Assembly (NCBI RefSeq): GCF_014839805.1 | Contig: NC_051142.1 | Location: 14,788,589 to 14,852,588 of the forward strand | Length of the DNA: 64,000 nucleotides | Reading direction: 5' to 3' | DNA from: Manduca sexta | Lineage: Eukaryota; Arthropoda; Insecta; Lepidoptera; Sphingidae | Shown here: one piece after another, positions 12,839 through 23,639 of the stretch | Numbering within the stretch: the first letter of the stretch is position 1 | Layout: each line of letters begins with the position of its first letter | Notes under the pieces: generated by a model | Seen by the model: only the letters and a program-made list of their open reading frames with translations | Database searches by the model: none | What the model was told of the DNA's origin: nothing | Position numbers and translations under genes: made by a program

Positions 12839-13550
12839 TGTTTAGAATATAAAATATTATGTTCGTTTGTGATGTTTTTTTTTTATTAAATCTGCCTATA
12901 TAAGTACTATAGCATGAAGCTGAAGACTTTATTTGTTAATACCAGAAACTACTAAAGTGATTAGGATTTTTTTTTCACTAAGTGGAAGCTACATTGCTCT
13001 TAAGCGCTCCTTTTTATTCCGGGAGAATATGTATCCCGGAAGAACTTTGTCCTCGTGCAGAGCCGTAGACAATAGCTAACTTAAAATAAAATTTATAAAA
13101 ACATATTTGTTATCATGTTTTTTTTTATTTATTAATAGTACTCGGTCTTTAATATTTCACGTACTATTAACAAAATCATAATTCGGTTTCATCTACATCT
13201 ACGTCTAAATTGAATTACAGTAAAACACCAAGGCCTACTACTATAATAGAAAAAAAAAAGTATTCTACAGTCTTGATCTTTGCTTTAATTTAAACATTCT
13301 TCTGATTAGAATATACAATCATAGTAATATAGCATCCGATTTCGTTAAAATATCGTAAGTCGTAAACGTCCTTTGCGTATTAAATATTCAAAACGGTGCG
13401 AAGCGAAACTTGAATGTATTTTGTGTTCGATCAAAAAGTTTAAAATGTGTTCGCTCGCATTATCCATGAACTGCGTTTTCCTCGCAGCTTCTCTATAGAC
13501 GTTTTTTCTCGGATTAAAATGAATCACTTCATAAAATATACACATAATAG

Positions 13551-13803
13551 ACACATAGGCCTTTTATTCTCGAAGAGGTAGACAGAGACGCAACCAGTAC
13601 ACCAACTTTCCGCCGTGTATATTCCGTCCCACGATGTGATAGGGGGCGAGCCTATCGCCACGCCAAAACCCAGACTCCGAGCTGATACTGAGAAGAAACA
13701 AGTCTAAAAGTAGAAAATCAAACTTCACTTTACCCGACCCGGGTATAGAACCTGAGACAGCACTACAGTTCAAATCTCGTAATACAACTACGTCACAACG
13801 GTA
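13551..13803 (-). mobile_element. SINE family A, full length
   Basis: Antisense copy with all blocks in order: 3' ggataaag-type end at 13565, the middle cctatcgcc block, a degraded box B near 13740-13755 and box A near 13780-13795. Confidence 0.82.
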
Positions 13804-14684
13804 GTACTATACACGTTATATTACCCTAAATTACTTTCATACGACATCTACGTATTAAAGCACACAGTCCAACACATAAAGCTAACAAAACCAATTTAAC
13901 GAGGGTACATTCAACGTTCGCAACATTAATCAAGTAGCTTCAATAAGCGGACCCAATCAGGCCAGTTTCAAAATAGCCGTGTACAGGCGATGTATTTTAA
14001 TTTGGTCTCAACGAAGACTTTCATTAAACGCCAGTGTTACGTGCTGCGTTTGTTTTAGTCAAGACTAAGTAGGTGTATATTCTGGTTAGAAGTTACAACT
14101 TTGTTACAACAAGGTTGATATTACTTTAAAGGATTGGAATGTATGTGGTACATGTTGTGGGTGAATTTGTTTCTTTAAATCAACAGAATCCCGCTTGAAA
14201 AAGGTTATTTTCCTGGGACAAAAATTAGCCTATAGCACTTAGGAGTAACGTAGCTTCTTATTGGTGAAAAAAAAACAAAATCGGTTTGGCGCGTTCAGAC
14301 AAACAACCAAACTCGTTTGCTTTATGTATTGGTATATCTAAATAATAATTGAATATTGGTATTCCGATAATATCGAAAATTATTTTATGTTAAATAAACC
14401 TATTCTCTTTTCCCCTATAATGTTGTTTATTGGCGCTGATTAAATTATAATACATTTCACAGTAATTAAAATATGTACATCGGCATAATTTATGATGTAG
14501 GTGTTTTTTAATTTGCATAAATACCTTCTTTGTTCGCGTGGAAGCCAAAATTCAATTTATATTGACAACTATTCCACGAATAACACGTTTTTATTCACGC
14601 CATTTCGTTTATAGTTTTTTTTGTGATGGAACAACGTGTCAAAACCTTTTTCAATTTTATTTTCGTATAAAAACTAGCTTTTTC

Positions 14685-14830
14685 TCACTTCCCCGCTCTC
14701 GTGATAAGGCTTTTCTGGAATAGAATTTTCTCGGGATAAAATAGGCTCAATATTATAGTAACCGCATTCCATTTCATGCAGTATTTTTGCGAGTTGCGAG
14801 TACAGACATACAGACAGACAAAAATTCTAA
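14685..14830 (+). mobile_element. Helitron-like non-autonomous end, decayed
   Basis: Shares the order cccgc..cgtgataaggctttt, gggataaaataggctc and (acagacat)n with the better copy at 28765. It recalls the Lep1-type elements of moths. Confidence 0.35.
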
Positions 14831-15089
14831 AAACTGTTGTTTCGACTTGTTTTGTTCAAACAAAGACGCCCCATATTGTTTTTTCTACAATATATAATGT
14901 ACAGAAATCGAACTGTTATTATTATAAGACATACATTAATTTGATTCAAAACTGAATACAAGCAAGAGTAAGTTTCTAACCTATAAAAGCTACATTTAAC
15001 TATAAATCAATATAAATACGATAAAAAAGATTACTTGATACATTACGTTAAATGTTTACTGTAGTTGATACTAGAGGTTACTCGTAATT

Positions 15090-15345
15090 GCCCGTGTGAA
15101 AAGCCTTTCTCGCTACAAAAGTTCCTAAAACGTTGTCTCGATTTATAGCGTCATCAATTAAAAACTCCATTATTTCCCGTGGGAGCAAACAACCGGGATA
15201 AAACATACATGCGTTAATCTAGAAGATGATCTATCCGTATGCTAAATTTAATCCAAATCCGTTGAGATATTTCTGCGGATATTACTTCTAACAAACATCC
15301 AAACACTTTCACAAACGTCGCATTTATAATATTAGTAATAGGAGT
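15090..15345 (+). mobile_element. Helitron-like non-autonomous element
   Basis: Contains tttcccgtgggagcaaacaa, an aaatccgttgagatatttct block and the end gcatttataatattagtaat, the common 3' end of such elements in Lepidoptera. Confidence 0.45.
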
Positions 15346-16513
15346 AAAAGTCCTACTCTTATATAATGTATTGGTTCAGGTCTTTTCCGACGTGATTAGG
15401 CAACCAAGATATATTCATTCGTATCTTTTCTAAAGAAAATGCAGTCGAATTGAGAACCTCCTCTTTCCTTTGAAGTCGGTTAACAACTCAGGCACAAACT
15501 ACCTACCAAAGTCGGACGCGCATGAGCTATGGGCAGGATTGAAGCCGCGACGTCCTTGTTAGTGGTCTTACTGTCCGTCAATCTTATACTTACATGCTAA
15601 TAAAAATATTTAGTAGCCAGAAATTCAAATTTCCAGCATAATTTTTCGGCTCACTAGTTTCTATGCGTGCAATAAGTCAGCAGTAGCCTTCGTAAAATCA
15701 ATTATGCACGGAAAAACGCCCTTTAATGCATAAGAAATAGGGTCCATGTAGCATTTTTCCTATGAATAATTTAATTTTGTCGAAGCGGCAACAGCAATTT
15801 TATTACCTACTCGGGCAATGGAAACTGTACTGTATTGCGAGGCCAATAAGGATTCTCAAAGTGTATTTAGCCCATTGGCTTCCACGGGACGTGATCTTTA
15901 ATAAATTTTACAAAACTTTTAATGGCTCCAAGTATAAAGTTTTGATAATTTTCGATGAGTACAAGTTTTTTATTCAGCCTGACTGTGGGTTTCTGAACTT
16001 CCACCGCATGACATTATATCGTTAGTTTGCTTTTAATTTAAAATATTGTACGTGTATTGGACCGTAACGGATTATCATCGGAAGTGTCACTTGCCTTTGT
16101 TCGAAGTGGTTTTGTTTATTGTGGAGAATGAAGATTAATAACAAGGGGAGATGAGAAACTTATGTTCAGTCTTGAGCTCGTAATGAACGAAGTTTGGAAA
16201 CGTCAAGTAGAGCATATTACAGCTATCTTATGGGAACGTCATATCGCGATAGTCTAGCGAGGAGTGGATAAGTCTCAATTTTGAATCAAAATCTACACGT
16301 ATACTTATAGAAGTTGTGTGATTATCAATCATAGCTCGCTTTAACGACGGACAAAAAAATTCAACTATTACTCATATTAAGAGATTTACATTATTATTTC
16401 GAATTCATAGTAAAAACGTGTTGGAGAGAAAAATATAGAGAGATGTAAGATAAAAAAGACTTATGGGAATATCAGTAACTGCTAGATAACATTTATGTAA
16501 AAATAAATTTCTT

Positions 16514-16872
16514 GGCTGCCTCGATGGCGTAGTTGTATTACGGTACGACGGCAGTGCTGAGGTCTCAGGTTCGATCCGGGGTTGGGTAAAGTGATATTGG
16601 GTTTTTCTACTTAGCCCGAAGTCTGGAATTTGTGCTAGATATCATAAGAGATGACGGGACGACTTACACAAGATCACCGGCAATGACTGGATGCATAAAG
16701 CAACAGACCGGGCTCTGTAGCGCACCTTGAAAGACGCCTATATCAAGCTGTGGACTGCAAGGGGCTGATGACGAAGATAGTTAAAGTGTTCGCCCACTAT
16801 CACATCCTGGGATGCAATACACATAACGGAAATTGGGCCTACCAGTTGCAACTCTGCCTACCCCTTCGTACA
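16514..16872 (+). mobile_element. SINE family A split by a nested LINE end
   Basis: Left part 16514-16642 (box A TGGCGTAGTTG, box B GGTTCGATCC) and right part 16791-16872 (gcccactatcacatcctggg to ctaccccttcg). The 148 bp between them match the C-terminal coding end of an RTE-type LINE. Confidence 0.78.
16643..16790 (+). mobile_element. RTE-type LINE 3' coding end, nested in a SINE
   Basis: The plus frame reads K-I-T-G-N-D-W-M-H-K-A-T-D-R-A-L, stop, R-T-L-K-D-A-Y-I-K-L-W-T-A-R-G, the typical end of this reverse transcriptase family in moths. It has an in-frame stop and is decayed. Confidence 0.7.
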
Positions 16873-16924
16873 GTAATGTTTTAGGAATTTCCTTCTATCT
16901 TTATGTACACCTACCTTCTTTAGT

Positions 16925-17018
16925 CTCCGCACCACCTAAAGGTTGCCCAGGATAAAATGCTTTCACTATTACCTCCGCCTTTATACTTGTAGTTTATGAA
17001 GCATTAAATAAATAAATG
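16925..17018 (+). mobile_element. LINE 3' UTR-like fragment with AAAT tail
   Basis: Sequence from cacctaaaggttgcc through a pyrimidine-rich middle to aaataaataaat resembles LINE 3' UTRs common in moths. Assignment is by recollection of the family. Confidence 0.45.
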
Positions 17019-17879
17019 ATCACCGATAAACATCCATCTGGAGACGAAATCAGCGATTCACACGATCATTACTGAAACCGGTCCCTAGCGGTCAGAATTT
17101 TTCGGTTCGATAGCTGGAAACCGTTCGTTTTCCACACTAAAAGCCTTTGAAACAAATTGACTCGTGTTTACCGTACAACACCCGAAGCGGTTGTTATATG
17201 TACTACTTTAATTGTAATCACAGTCGTTTCTTTCAAATCGGCTTTGAATTTTGGACTCTGGAGTTGAGTTTCCGTAAGTTTGTTGATTACACCCTTATTT
17301 TAATTACCGCCATCTGAAAGTGATTCACCTCTTTCAAGACAAGATACTGTTAGCTCATTGGACAGCTAAAAAATTAATAAATTTGTAAAGAAAAAAAACA
17401 ATTTTTCGCTTGTATAAAAATAAAGAAACTACAAATTAAATTGTATCATGCTGAACTAATGTATATTAACATACTCCTAATATCTTAAAATCTTGCAAAT
17501 AATTCTAAGATATTAAGTAGGTATATGTACTTATAATAATGATGCCTACCCTCTATAAAAACATAACATTTAAATACATACATGATTTCGAACCAGACTT
17601 GCGTTCTATGGAGGATAAATAGGAATATAAAAAGAAATCGTTTACTGAAGCTTTTAAAATGTAAATGTTGCGAATCAATTGATAAAACAGAACACAAGAA
17701 AAAAATAGCAGAGCAAAGGAAAACCTTTTAGTCCGCCCGTCAGACTTATTTCAATGTCTATCTAAAGAATTTAATATAACGCCAATAAATATAGACCGGC
17801 GCATGAGCTATAAACGATATAGCAATGCTGTACTTACTTCTATAAATAGATAATTATTTATTGAACATCACATAAGTAA

Positions 17880-18165
17880 AAAATAATCATCGAAATCGCT
17901 TCACCCAGTCAAAAGTTCTAAGGTAAAGTACACGTAGAGGACATCATATTTGATGGCGTAATTTTAAGTGTTTTCAGATGTATCTTCGAATTCAAGGGTC
18001 CAACAACAATAAAATTTATATGGGACCAAGCGGGAAGCACCAGCTTTCAAATAAAAAAATAATTATCAAAATCGGTTCACCCAGTTAAAAGTACTGAGGT
18101 AACAAACATAAAAAAACAGTCGAATTGGGATCTCCTCCTTTTCTGAAGTCGGCTAAAACACATAC
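17880..18165 (+). mobile_element. Repeat family E, two successive pieces
   Basis: tcgcttcacccagtcaaaag at about 17900 and tcggttcacccagttaaaag at 18071 are two copies of one block. The second continues to gtcgaattgggatctcctcc and gaagtcggctaaaa. Further scraps of this tail lie at 15425-15485 and 35138-35215. Confidence 0.5.
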
Positions 18166-18332
18166 TTATTGACTACAGCTAGTCTAACAATAGTCTTATC
18201 GCTGGAGCGATATCTTCCAGATAGCCGTGGGATGAAATCTTTATGTTCTTACTCTTTGTTAAAGGGTTTCGAATATCGTTTTGTAGATGGTAAATTTCTA
18301 GAATACGTTTGTTTGTCTAAGAACTGTCTCGG

Positions 18333-18552
18333 TGGTGTAATTGTAACGCGTGCGCGGCGCGACCCTGCTCTGCGGTCCCGGGTTCGAATACCAGGTCGAG
18401 TAAAGTTATATTGTATTTTTCTGCTTAGTATCAGATCGGGTCAGGAAGTTTTGCCCGATATGACTATAGACTCGGTCCCCGTTATATTGTAGGATAGAAC
18501 ATACGCATAGGGAAGAGTGGGTACCCTAGTTATAGCTCTACCTACACCTGTA
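18333..18552 (+). mobile_element. SINE family A, full length
   Basis: Box A-like TGGTGTAATTG, box B GGTTCGAATACC at 18381-18392, and the middle block agtatcagatcgg; the 3' part is diverged. Confidence 0.8.
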
Positions 18553-19550
18553 GGCTCTATCGCTTTGTCTATGTTTGCCAGCAAGCAATATGCAATTACT
18601 ATCATGTAGCAATTTTATTTACATTTTAACCAGTTTATGGGTATAATGAAATTTCAAAATATATCTCAGTAACTATTGTAGTACAGTACCACGCCAAAAT
18701 ATAAGGAAATAATAAATATGAAGCCGGGAAATAGGAGGCCGGAATAGTTTAAAAACAACGCTTGATAGAAATGTGTTTCTAACTAAAAAAGTTTTAGAAT
18801 GTCTTTTATTTTACCGATACAAACATATCAAACTGAACTGTTAATATAATTTCAAAATCCAAACTTACTCGACGCTGTCGTTCTGAACCGAAACGGATTA
18901 TGAAAATATATAATACGATATTAAAATCTGTTGTATTTTATGCACAAGCGGTACTAAGCAAATATCTCAATGAATGTTCACAGTATAGACTGCGTTCCAT
19001 GAACGTTAAATATATTTAAATCTATAAATTCTAAGCTGTATGAAACTATATTTTAAGGGGCGTTTACACGAGATGATATTTTCTGATAAGAATAATTGCG
19101 AATTTATGCCGAGTTAAAAAACAGCTACTGAATTATAAATTTTGTTAATGCATCTCTTACAAAAAGTGTTATTAAATAATGTAGCTTTTAAAACGACTTT
19201 TTTAGTACTTAGACAAACAAATAAATTGTGTATAGGTATGTGTAAATGATATTTGCTAAATATCAGTAGCGAAGGATGAAATTTTCCGAAAAGAAACCCG
19301 ACACAATTATAGGTACTAACAATATGCTTAAATGCGGTTTGGAAATTATTCTAATGATTATTAGATTTTATATAAATTATAAAAGAAAAGCCGGCAGGAA
19401 TCGATTTATATGAACCCATCGCCACTGCTAAATAAACGTTAGGTAATGGAGAATTGGGAAGTTTAAGAGGTTTCTCTAGTCTAGCAAATACACTAATGAT
19501 CGTATTACCGAAACGAGGCCGTACATGGTAACAAAACTGCTTATATTATC

Positions 19551-19713
19551 TCATCATCATCATCAGCCTACAGCTGTCCACTGCTGAACATAGGCCTCCC
19601 CTAAAGCGCGCTACGCTGTTCGGTCCTCCGCTCTCCTCATCCAGCGTCCACCGGTGATCCTACGAATATCATCGGACCAGCGGGTTGGAGGTCGTCCTAC
19701 GCTACGCTTACCG
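19551..19713 (-). mobile_element. RTE-type LINE 3' end
   Basis: The minus frame reads G-R-P-P-T-R-W-S-D-D-I-R-R-I-T-G then R-A-L-G-E-A-Y-V-Q-Q-W-T-A-V-G, the conserved reverse transcriptase C terminus of RTE-clade elements, followed by the TGATGATGATG tail. Confidence 0.85.
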
Positions 19714-20199
19714 TCTTACGCTTACGCTTATATCATCTACCATATAAAATGTCCAATTTATTTCGAAACGATAAATAGTGAGCGTATCGTATCGTGTAAA
19801 ATCGCAAACCGCACGGGCGCCGTTCGGAACGTTGTCGTTTTGCAAAAATATGAACCGATTAAAGTTACTACCAGCACGAAACGGCGAGTTATTTCAACAT
19901 TTTGTTTGTAAAGTTGAAAACATGTCGAATTGTCGCTTTGTATACCGCGGAGTGATTGCTTTGTGTTTAACGTTTTTGTTTTTTGTTGTTAAGGTGATAA
20001 CACTTTTACAGTAGAAAGTAAACAAACATGTGGTATAAGACCACTTACGTTGATGACAGCCAGAACACACACAACCAATACAAAGCCTTTTGTATATTGC
20101 AAACATTAAAGCAATGTTAAATAAAATGGGAATATTTTTGAACTACTACAACCCACGAAAAGACGGTGGAAGAAATCACGTCAAGAGAGGTTGAGACTG

Positions 20200-20397
20200 T
20201 TGCTGGTGGTAGGATATATTTTATATCCGCCCGGATAGTGACCACTATACACAAGGCAATAAAACCCACCATAGTGGCCCATGTAAGTGTGTCGCGTTCC
20301 GGGATAAGCTTGTATATCAACAGACCGGCATAATTGTGACGACCGCCGAGGGGTAATCATCTCTCATCAGTCCGCATTCTATTGTACCCCACCACTG
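20200..20397 (+). mobile_element. Retroposon family C
   Basis: Sense copy from ttgctggtggtaggatatat to cattctattgtacccc; followed directly by a family D end. Confidence 0.82.
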
Positions 20398-20400
20398 CCA

Positions 20401-20509
20401 CTGCCTAGCCCTTTGGGGATATAGTGCTTGCACATTGCGCTATGCTGTTTAACGGCAGAAATATACGTTGACGTGGTACCAACCCGTACGGACTCAAGAG
20501 ACCTACTGC
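20401..20509 (+). mobile_element. Retroposon family D, 3' end
   Basis: Contains the characteristic ggcagaaata and gtggtaccaacccgtacgga blocks shared with 34316-34593. Confidence 0.5.
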
Positions 20510-20510
20510 C

Positions 20511-20577
20511 TAGTATAATAATAATATCAGCCCTGTATTATATTTACTTCCCCACTGCCTGCTGAGAACGGCTGCCT
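20511..20577 (-). mobile_element. SINE family B / partner LINE, 3' end only
   Basis: Antisense copy of the terminal about 60 bp with the ATTATT tail at 20517-20530. Confidence 0.75.
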
Positions 20578-21537
20578 TCCCCGATACGTTCTGCGGAATT
20601 GACGAGGGAATGTGCGCGTTCTTAATGAAGATCGCGATTCGGCGCGGCCGCAAACGCCGCGCTTATAATGGAGTCGAAAGAGTTTTGAGTGCAAGTAACA
20701 GCGTCTAATTTTAAAAGCTATCTGAGACTTACACTTTAAAAACTGTAAACTTTATCAAAATCTATTAAACAGTTTGTGTGTAAACCGCTTATGAATGTCT
20801 AAACGTACAAAGTCATTCATCATCACATTAAAAAAAATAAGATATTCCAACTAATGAATAAAAATCAAAGCGTTAACAAAATTGTTATAGTTGTTCATTG
20901 TATTCCAGTCCGTTTGTTACTAATGATTATAATCGAGACAGTAACATATTTTTATTTTAATAGCCGGCATATATATGTATATATTATGGACGATTTATAC
21001 ATAATTTTTATACATATAATTACTTTTGTAAACGACACAAATGTAACAGAGCACCAGTGTAATACAGTCAAGGTGTTCAGCTACTTTTGATATTCAAATG
21101 ACTCGTTCCAGTTGCTCCCCAGTCTCTGGAGTTATTATTATATATTTATATTAAAGTCCAACAATTTTATGTACAACTTTTGAACTGTCTACTGACAAAA
21201 TTATGTCACTCCTAACTTGCACCAACCATAACCTAAAAGAATAAGACGCAACACTCCCAAAGTAACAACGTTTCAAAAGACAATAAGAAATTTTAGTCAC
21301 TAAGAGAGTTAATTTTATTCGTACTGAAGTAATATTGACGCCGAGCCGAGTTAAATTTCAGCTGTTTTGGATAATCTCATACAATACATGCTTAGTATTT
21401 TGTAATTTCATCAGCCTTCGTCGCTCAGTGGCAATGTGCCGACTGTGAAGAGAGCGCCATTTCTAGCATAAAGAAAAAATAATCTGCAATTACTTTGAGG
21501 ACGAATATAAATACTAGATATTATGGATGGAGTTGTA

Positions 21538-21700
21538 CGGTGGCGTAGTTAAATCGCATTGAGGTCTTAGGTTCTCCGGATAGGTTTGGCAGCCATATAG
21601 TTTTCTGCTCAGTTCCAACCTGGAATATACAGCCAAGAGAATGGGTATAGGCTCGCATCTATTGCACAGAACTAAAAATAGTTAGTGAAACGTGGATGTG
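21538..21700 (+). mobile_element. SINE family A, decayed
   Basis: Box A TGGCGTAGTT and the middle block ctgctcagttccaacctgga are readable; box B is broken. Confidence 0.55.
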
Positions 21701-22979
21701 TTACAATTTTGCCTACATTTAAGAAAAATAAAAGAACATGGTGTCGTTATTATGGGATGGTTATTCATAATTTGTAATCTATATAATATATAAAAATGAA
21801 TCTCTATTTCCCTTGGTCACGCCATCACGCGTGAACGGCTGCACCGATTTCACAATTTTTTTGTTGTTGTTGTGTTTGTTATTGTCAGGAAAAGGCTCTT
21901 ATGAAAGAAAACATTAAGGAAGTTGAGCGAAACGTTAGAAAATTTAAAAAGACTTAATTTCAGCGATTGACAGAATGCGCGCTGCAAATTCATAGTTGAC
22001 AGGACATCGTCTGTCGGGTCATCTAGTAATTGATAAACTTATATGCTACAGGGTAACACACGGTAGCGAAGGATACGAACGCGGATATTTAACAAAAAAC
22101 AGTACATTAGAAACGTGATTACTCTATATGACAACTTGTTATTCATTGACCATTTCACAAAGAATCTACTACATGTTACAAACTATTGAAACAAATGTAT
22201 ACAAATACTTAAACTAAAACTGTATAAAAAATAAAAACCACAATTTTGAATTATGAAACCGAAATCTCTTCAGCTTTCATGATCACGGAGCGGATTGAGA
22301 TATTGATCGTCTAAAAAGATATTGTTACATTAATTACCTTTATTTTTAGGGTTTCTGGCCTCAAAAGAAACCTTTATAGGATCATTTAACGTATGTCTGT
22401 AGTCAAGACTCTTTTTCTCAGGATCGCCTAGAGTAATCAAGTTGAAATTTATGTCATATATTTGGGACTACAGTCTCTTTTAAGAGTGATAAAATCGAAA
22501 CTTGTAAGTCGACGCGATCAAGAGATATGACCTTTGAACTAGAATCATGAATTGGCCAAGAAGTCATTGATGTCTTACGTCACATTTAAAGAAAAAAATG
22601 TACATTAATAAAAAAACGAATTTACTATTACTAACATATTATGTTTGGTTAGTGGAATAAGCGCGTCGAGAAATCGAACAGTAAGTTGATTGTGTCAAGT
22701 TTGAACTTGAATATAATATATTTAAATACTTTACCTGCATGTTTTGACAGAACCCTCGCTACACGGGTCCAACTCGCACTTGCCCTGTTTTTAAATTATA
22801 CAAAATCAAAAAGTTAGTTGTTGACGTTCCGATCTACGCAAAATGAGTTTATGATTTTTTGAGTCGGGCCAATTATTCTTTTGCGTTCGAATTTAACAAG
22901 TAATTAAGGAAGTTAATACGTAATTAAAATGTTTAATTAAATCGTGAGGTAGGTACCCTTTTCTTCTCGTATTTGTTAC

Positions 22980-23639
22980 TCTAATAATTATTGGACATTA
23001 CATTTATTAAGCTCGAAATGGCGATGGAAACAGGAAATATCGTCGCTTTTTTATTTCTTTATTTTGTACTTTATTATTTTACGTGTCCTTTTATATTGTG
23101 CTTAATGAATATTTTTCTTCCCTCTTAAATAAAACAAGATTATATAAAACGTATATATTTCTAAATGCATTTTTACAATAAACTTAGGCTTGTTCTTTGG
23201 ATTGGAATTTATTTGAAGTTCATCTTAAACTATCATTTTGATAACATGATGTGGTATATAACTTAACATTCACATTGCTATTTTGAGATCGACTTGAGAC
23301 ATATACTTCTCGATTTATACTATGTTATATTTTGATTCAAAGATATTTTACTAAAATGTATCAATATTATCTATTACACTATTTCATTACATTATATCAC
23401 GCTCTAGTATACACCGTAACTTATATCATGAATTATTTTCTCTTCTTACTACTAATCTTCTAGTCAATTCAATATTGGCATCTTCTTTAAACATATAACA
23501 TAATCTGTTATTGAAGCATAGACTTTATACTATTAGTCTTAAGGACTTTAATTAAATAATCTCCCGTATGCGTAACATCATTAGCTCTGTACTATAATTT
23601 ACATTTTCTTGGATATTGACCTTCATAATCAACGTTTGT
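22980..23639 (-). other. Probable 3' UTR of the neuroligin gene
   Basis: AT-rich sequence directly downstream of the TGA stop with no recognisable repeat. Its minus strand carries several AATAAA hexamers, so one or more transcript ends in this stretch are likely. The true end cannot be fixed from sequence alone. Confidence 0.6.
23003..23213 (-). promoter_or_regulatory. Cluster of polyadenylation signals (AATAAA) for the neuroligin transcript
   Basis: AATAAA on the minus strand at 23208-23213, 23070-23075, 23058-23063, 23050-23055 and 23003-23008, which is 430-640 bp after the stop codon. In AT-rich DNA some will be chance hits. The tight group near 23050-23075 is the best candidate. Confidence 0.5.

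Larger units (their letters stand above)
7000..16500. other. Gene-free flank, middle part
   Basis: Includes a GC-rich patch (7345-7475), family A SINEs (8246, 10034, 13551), a 20-A run (8691-8710), a family B 3' end (9422), a family C/D composite (10455-10945), a foldback element (12180-12310), a LINE-like tail (12785-12838) and helitron-like ends (14685-14830, 15090-15345). No gene was recognised in between. Confidence 0.7.
16500..22980. other. Gene-free flank, distal part
   Basis: Includes a SINE with a nested LINE end (16514-16872), a LINE 3' UTR-like tail (16925-17018), family E scraps (17880-18165), a family A SINE (18333), an RTE LINE end (19551-19713), a family C/D composite (20200-20509), a family B 3' end (20511-20577) and a decayed family A SINE (21538). 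A CpG-containing patch at 20625-20670 stands out but carries no gene I recognise. Confidence 0.7.
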
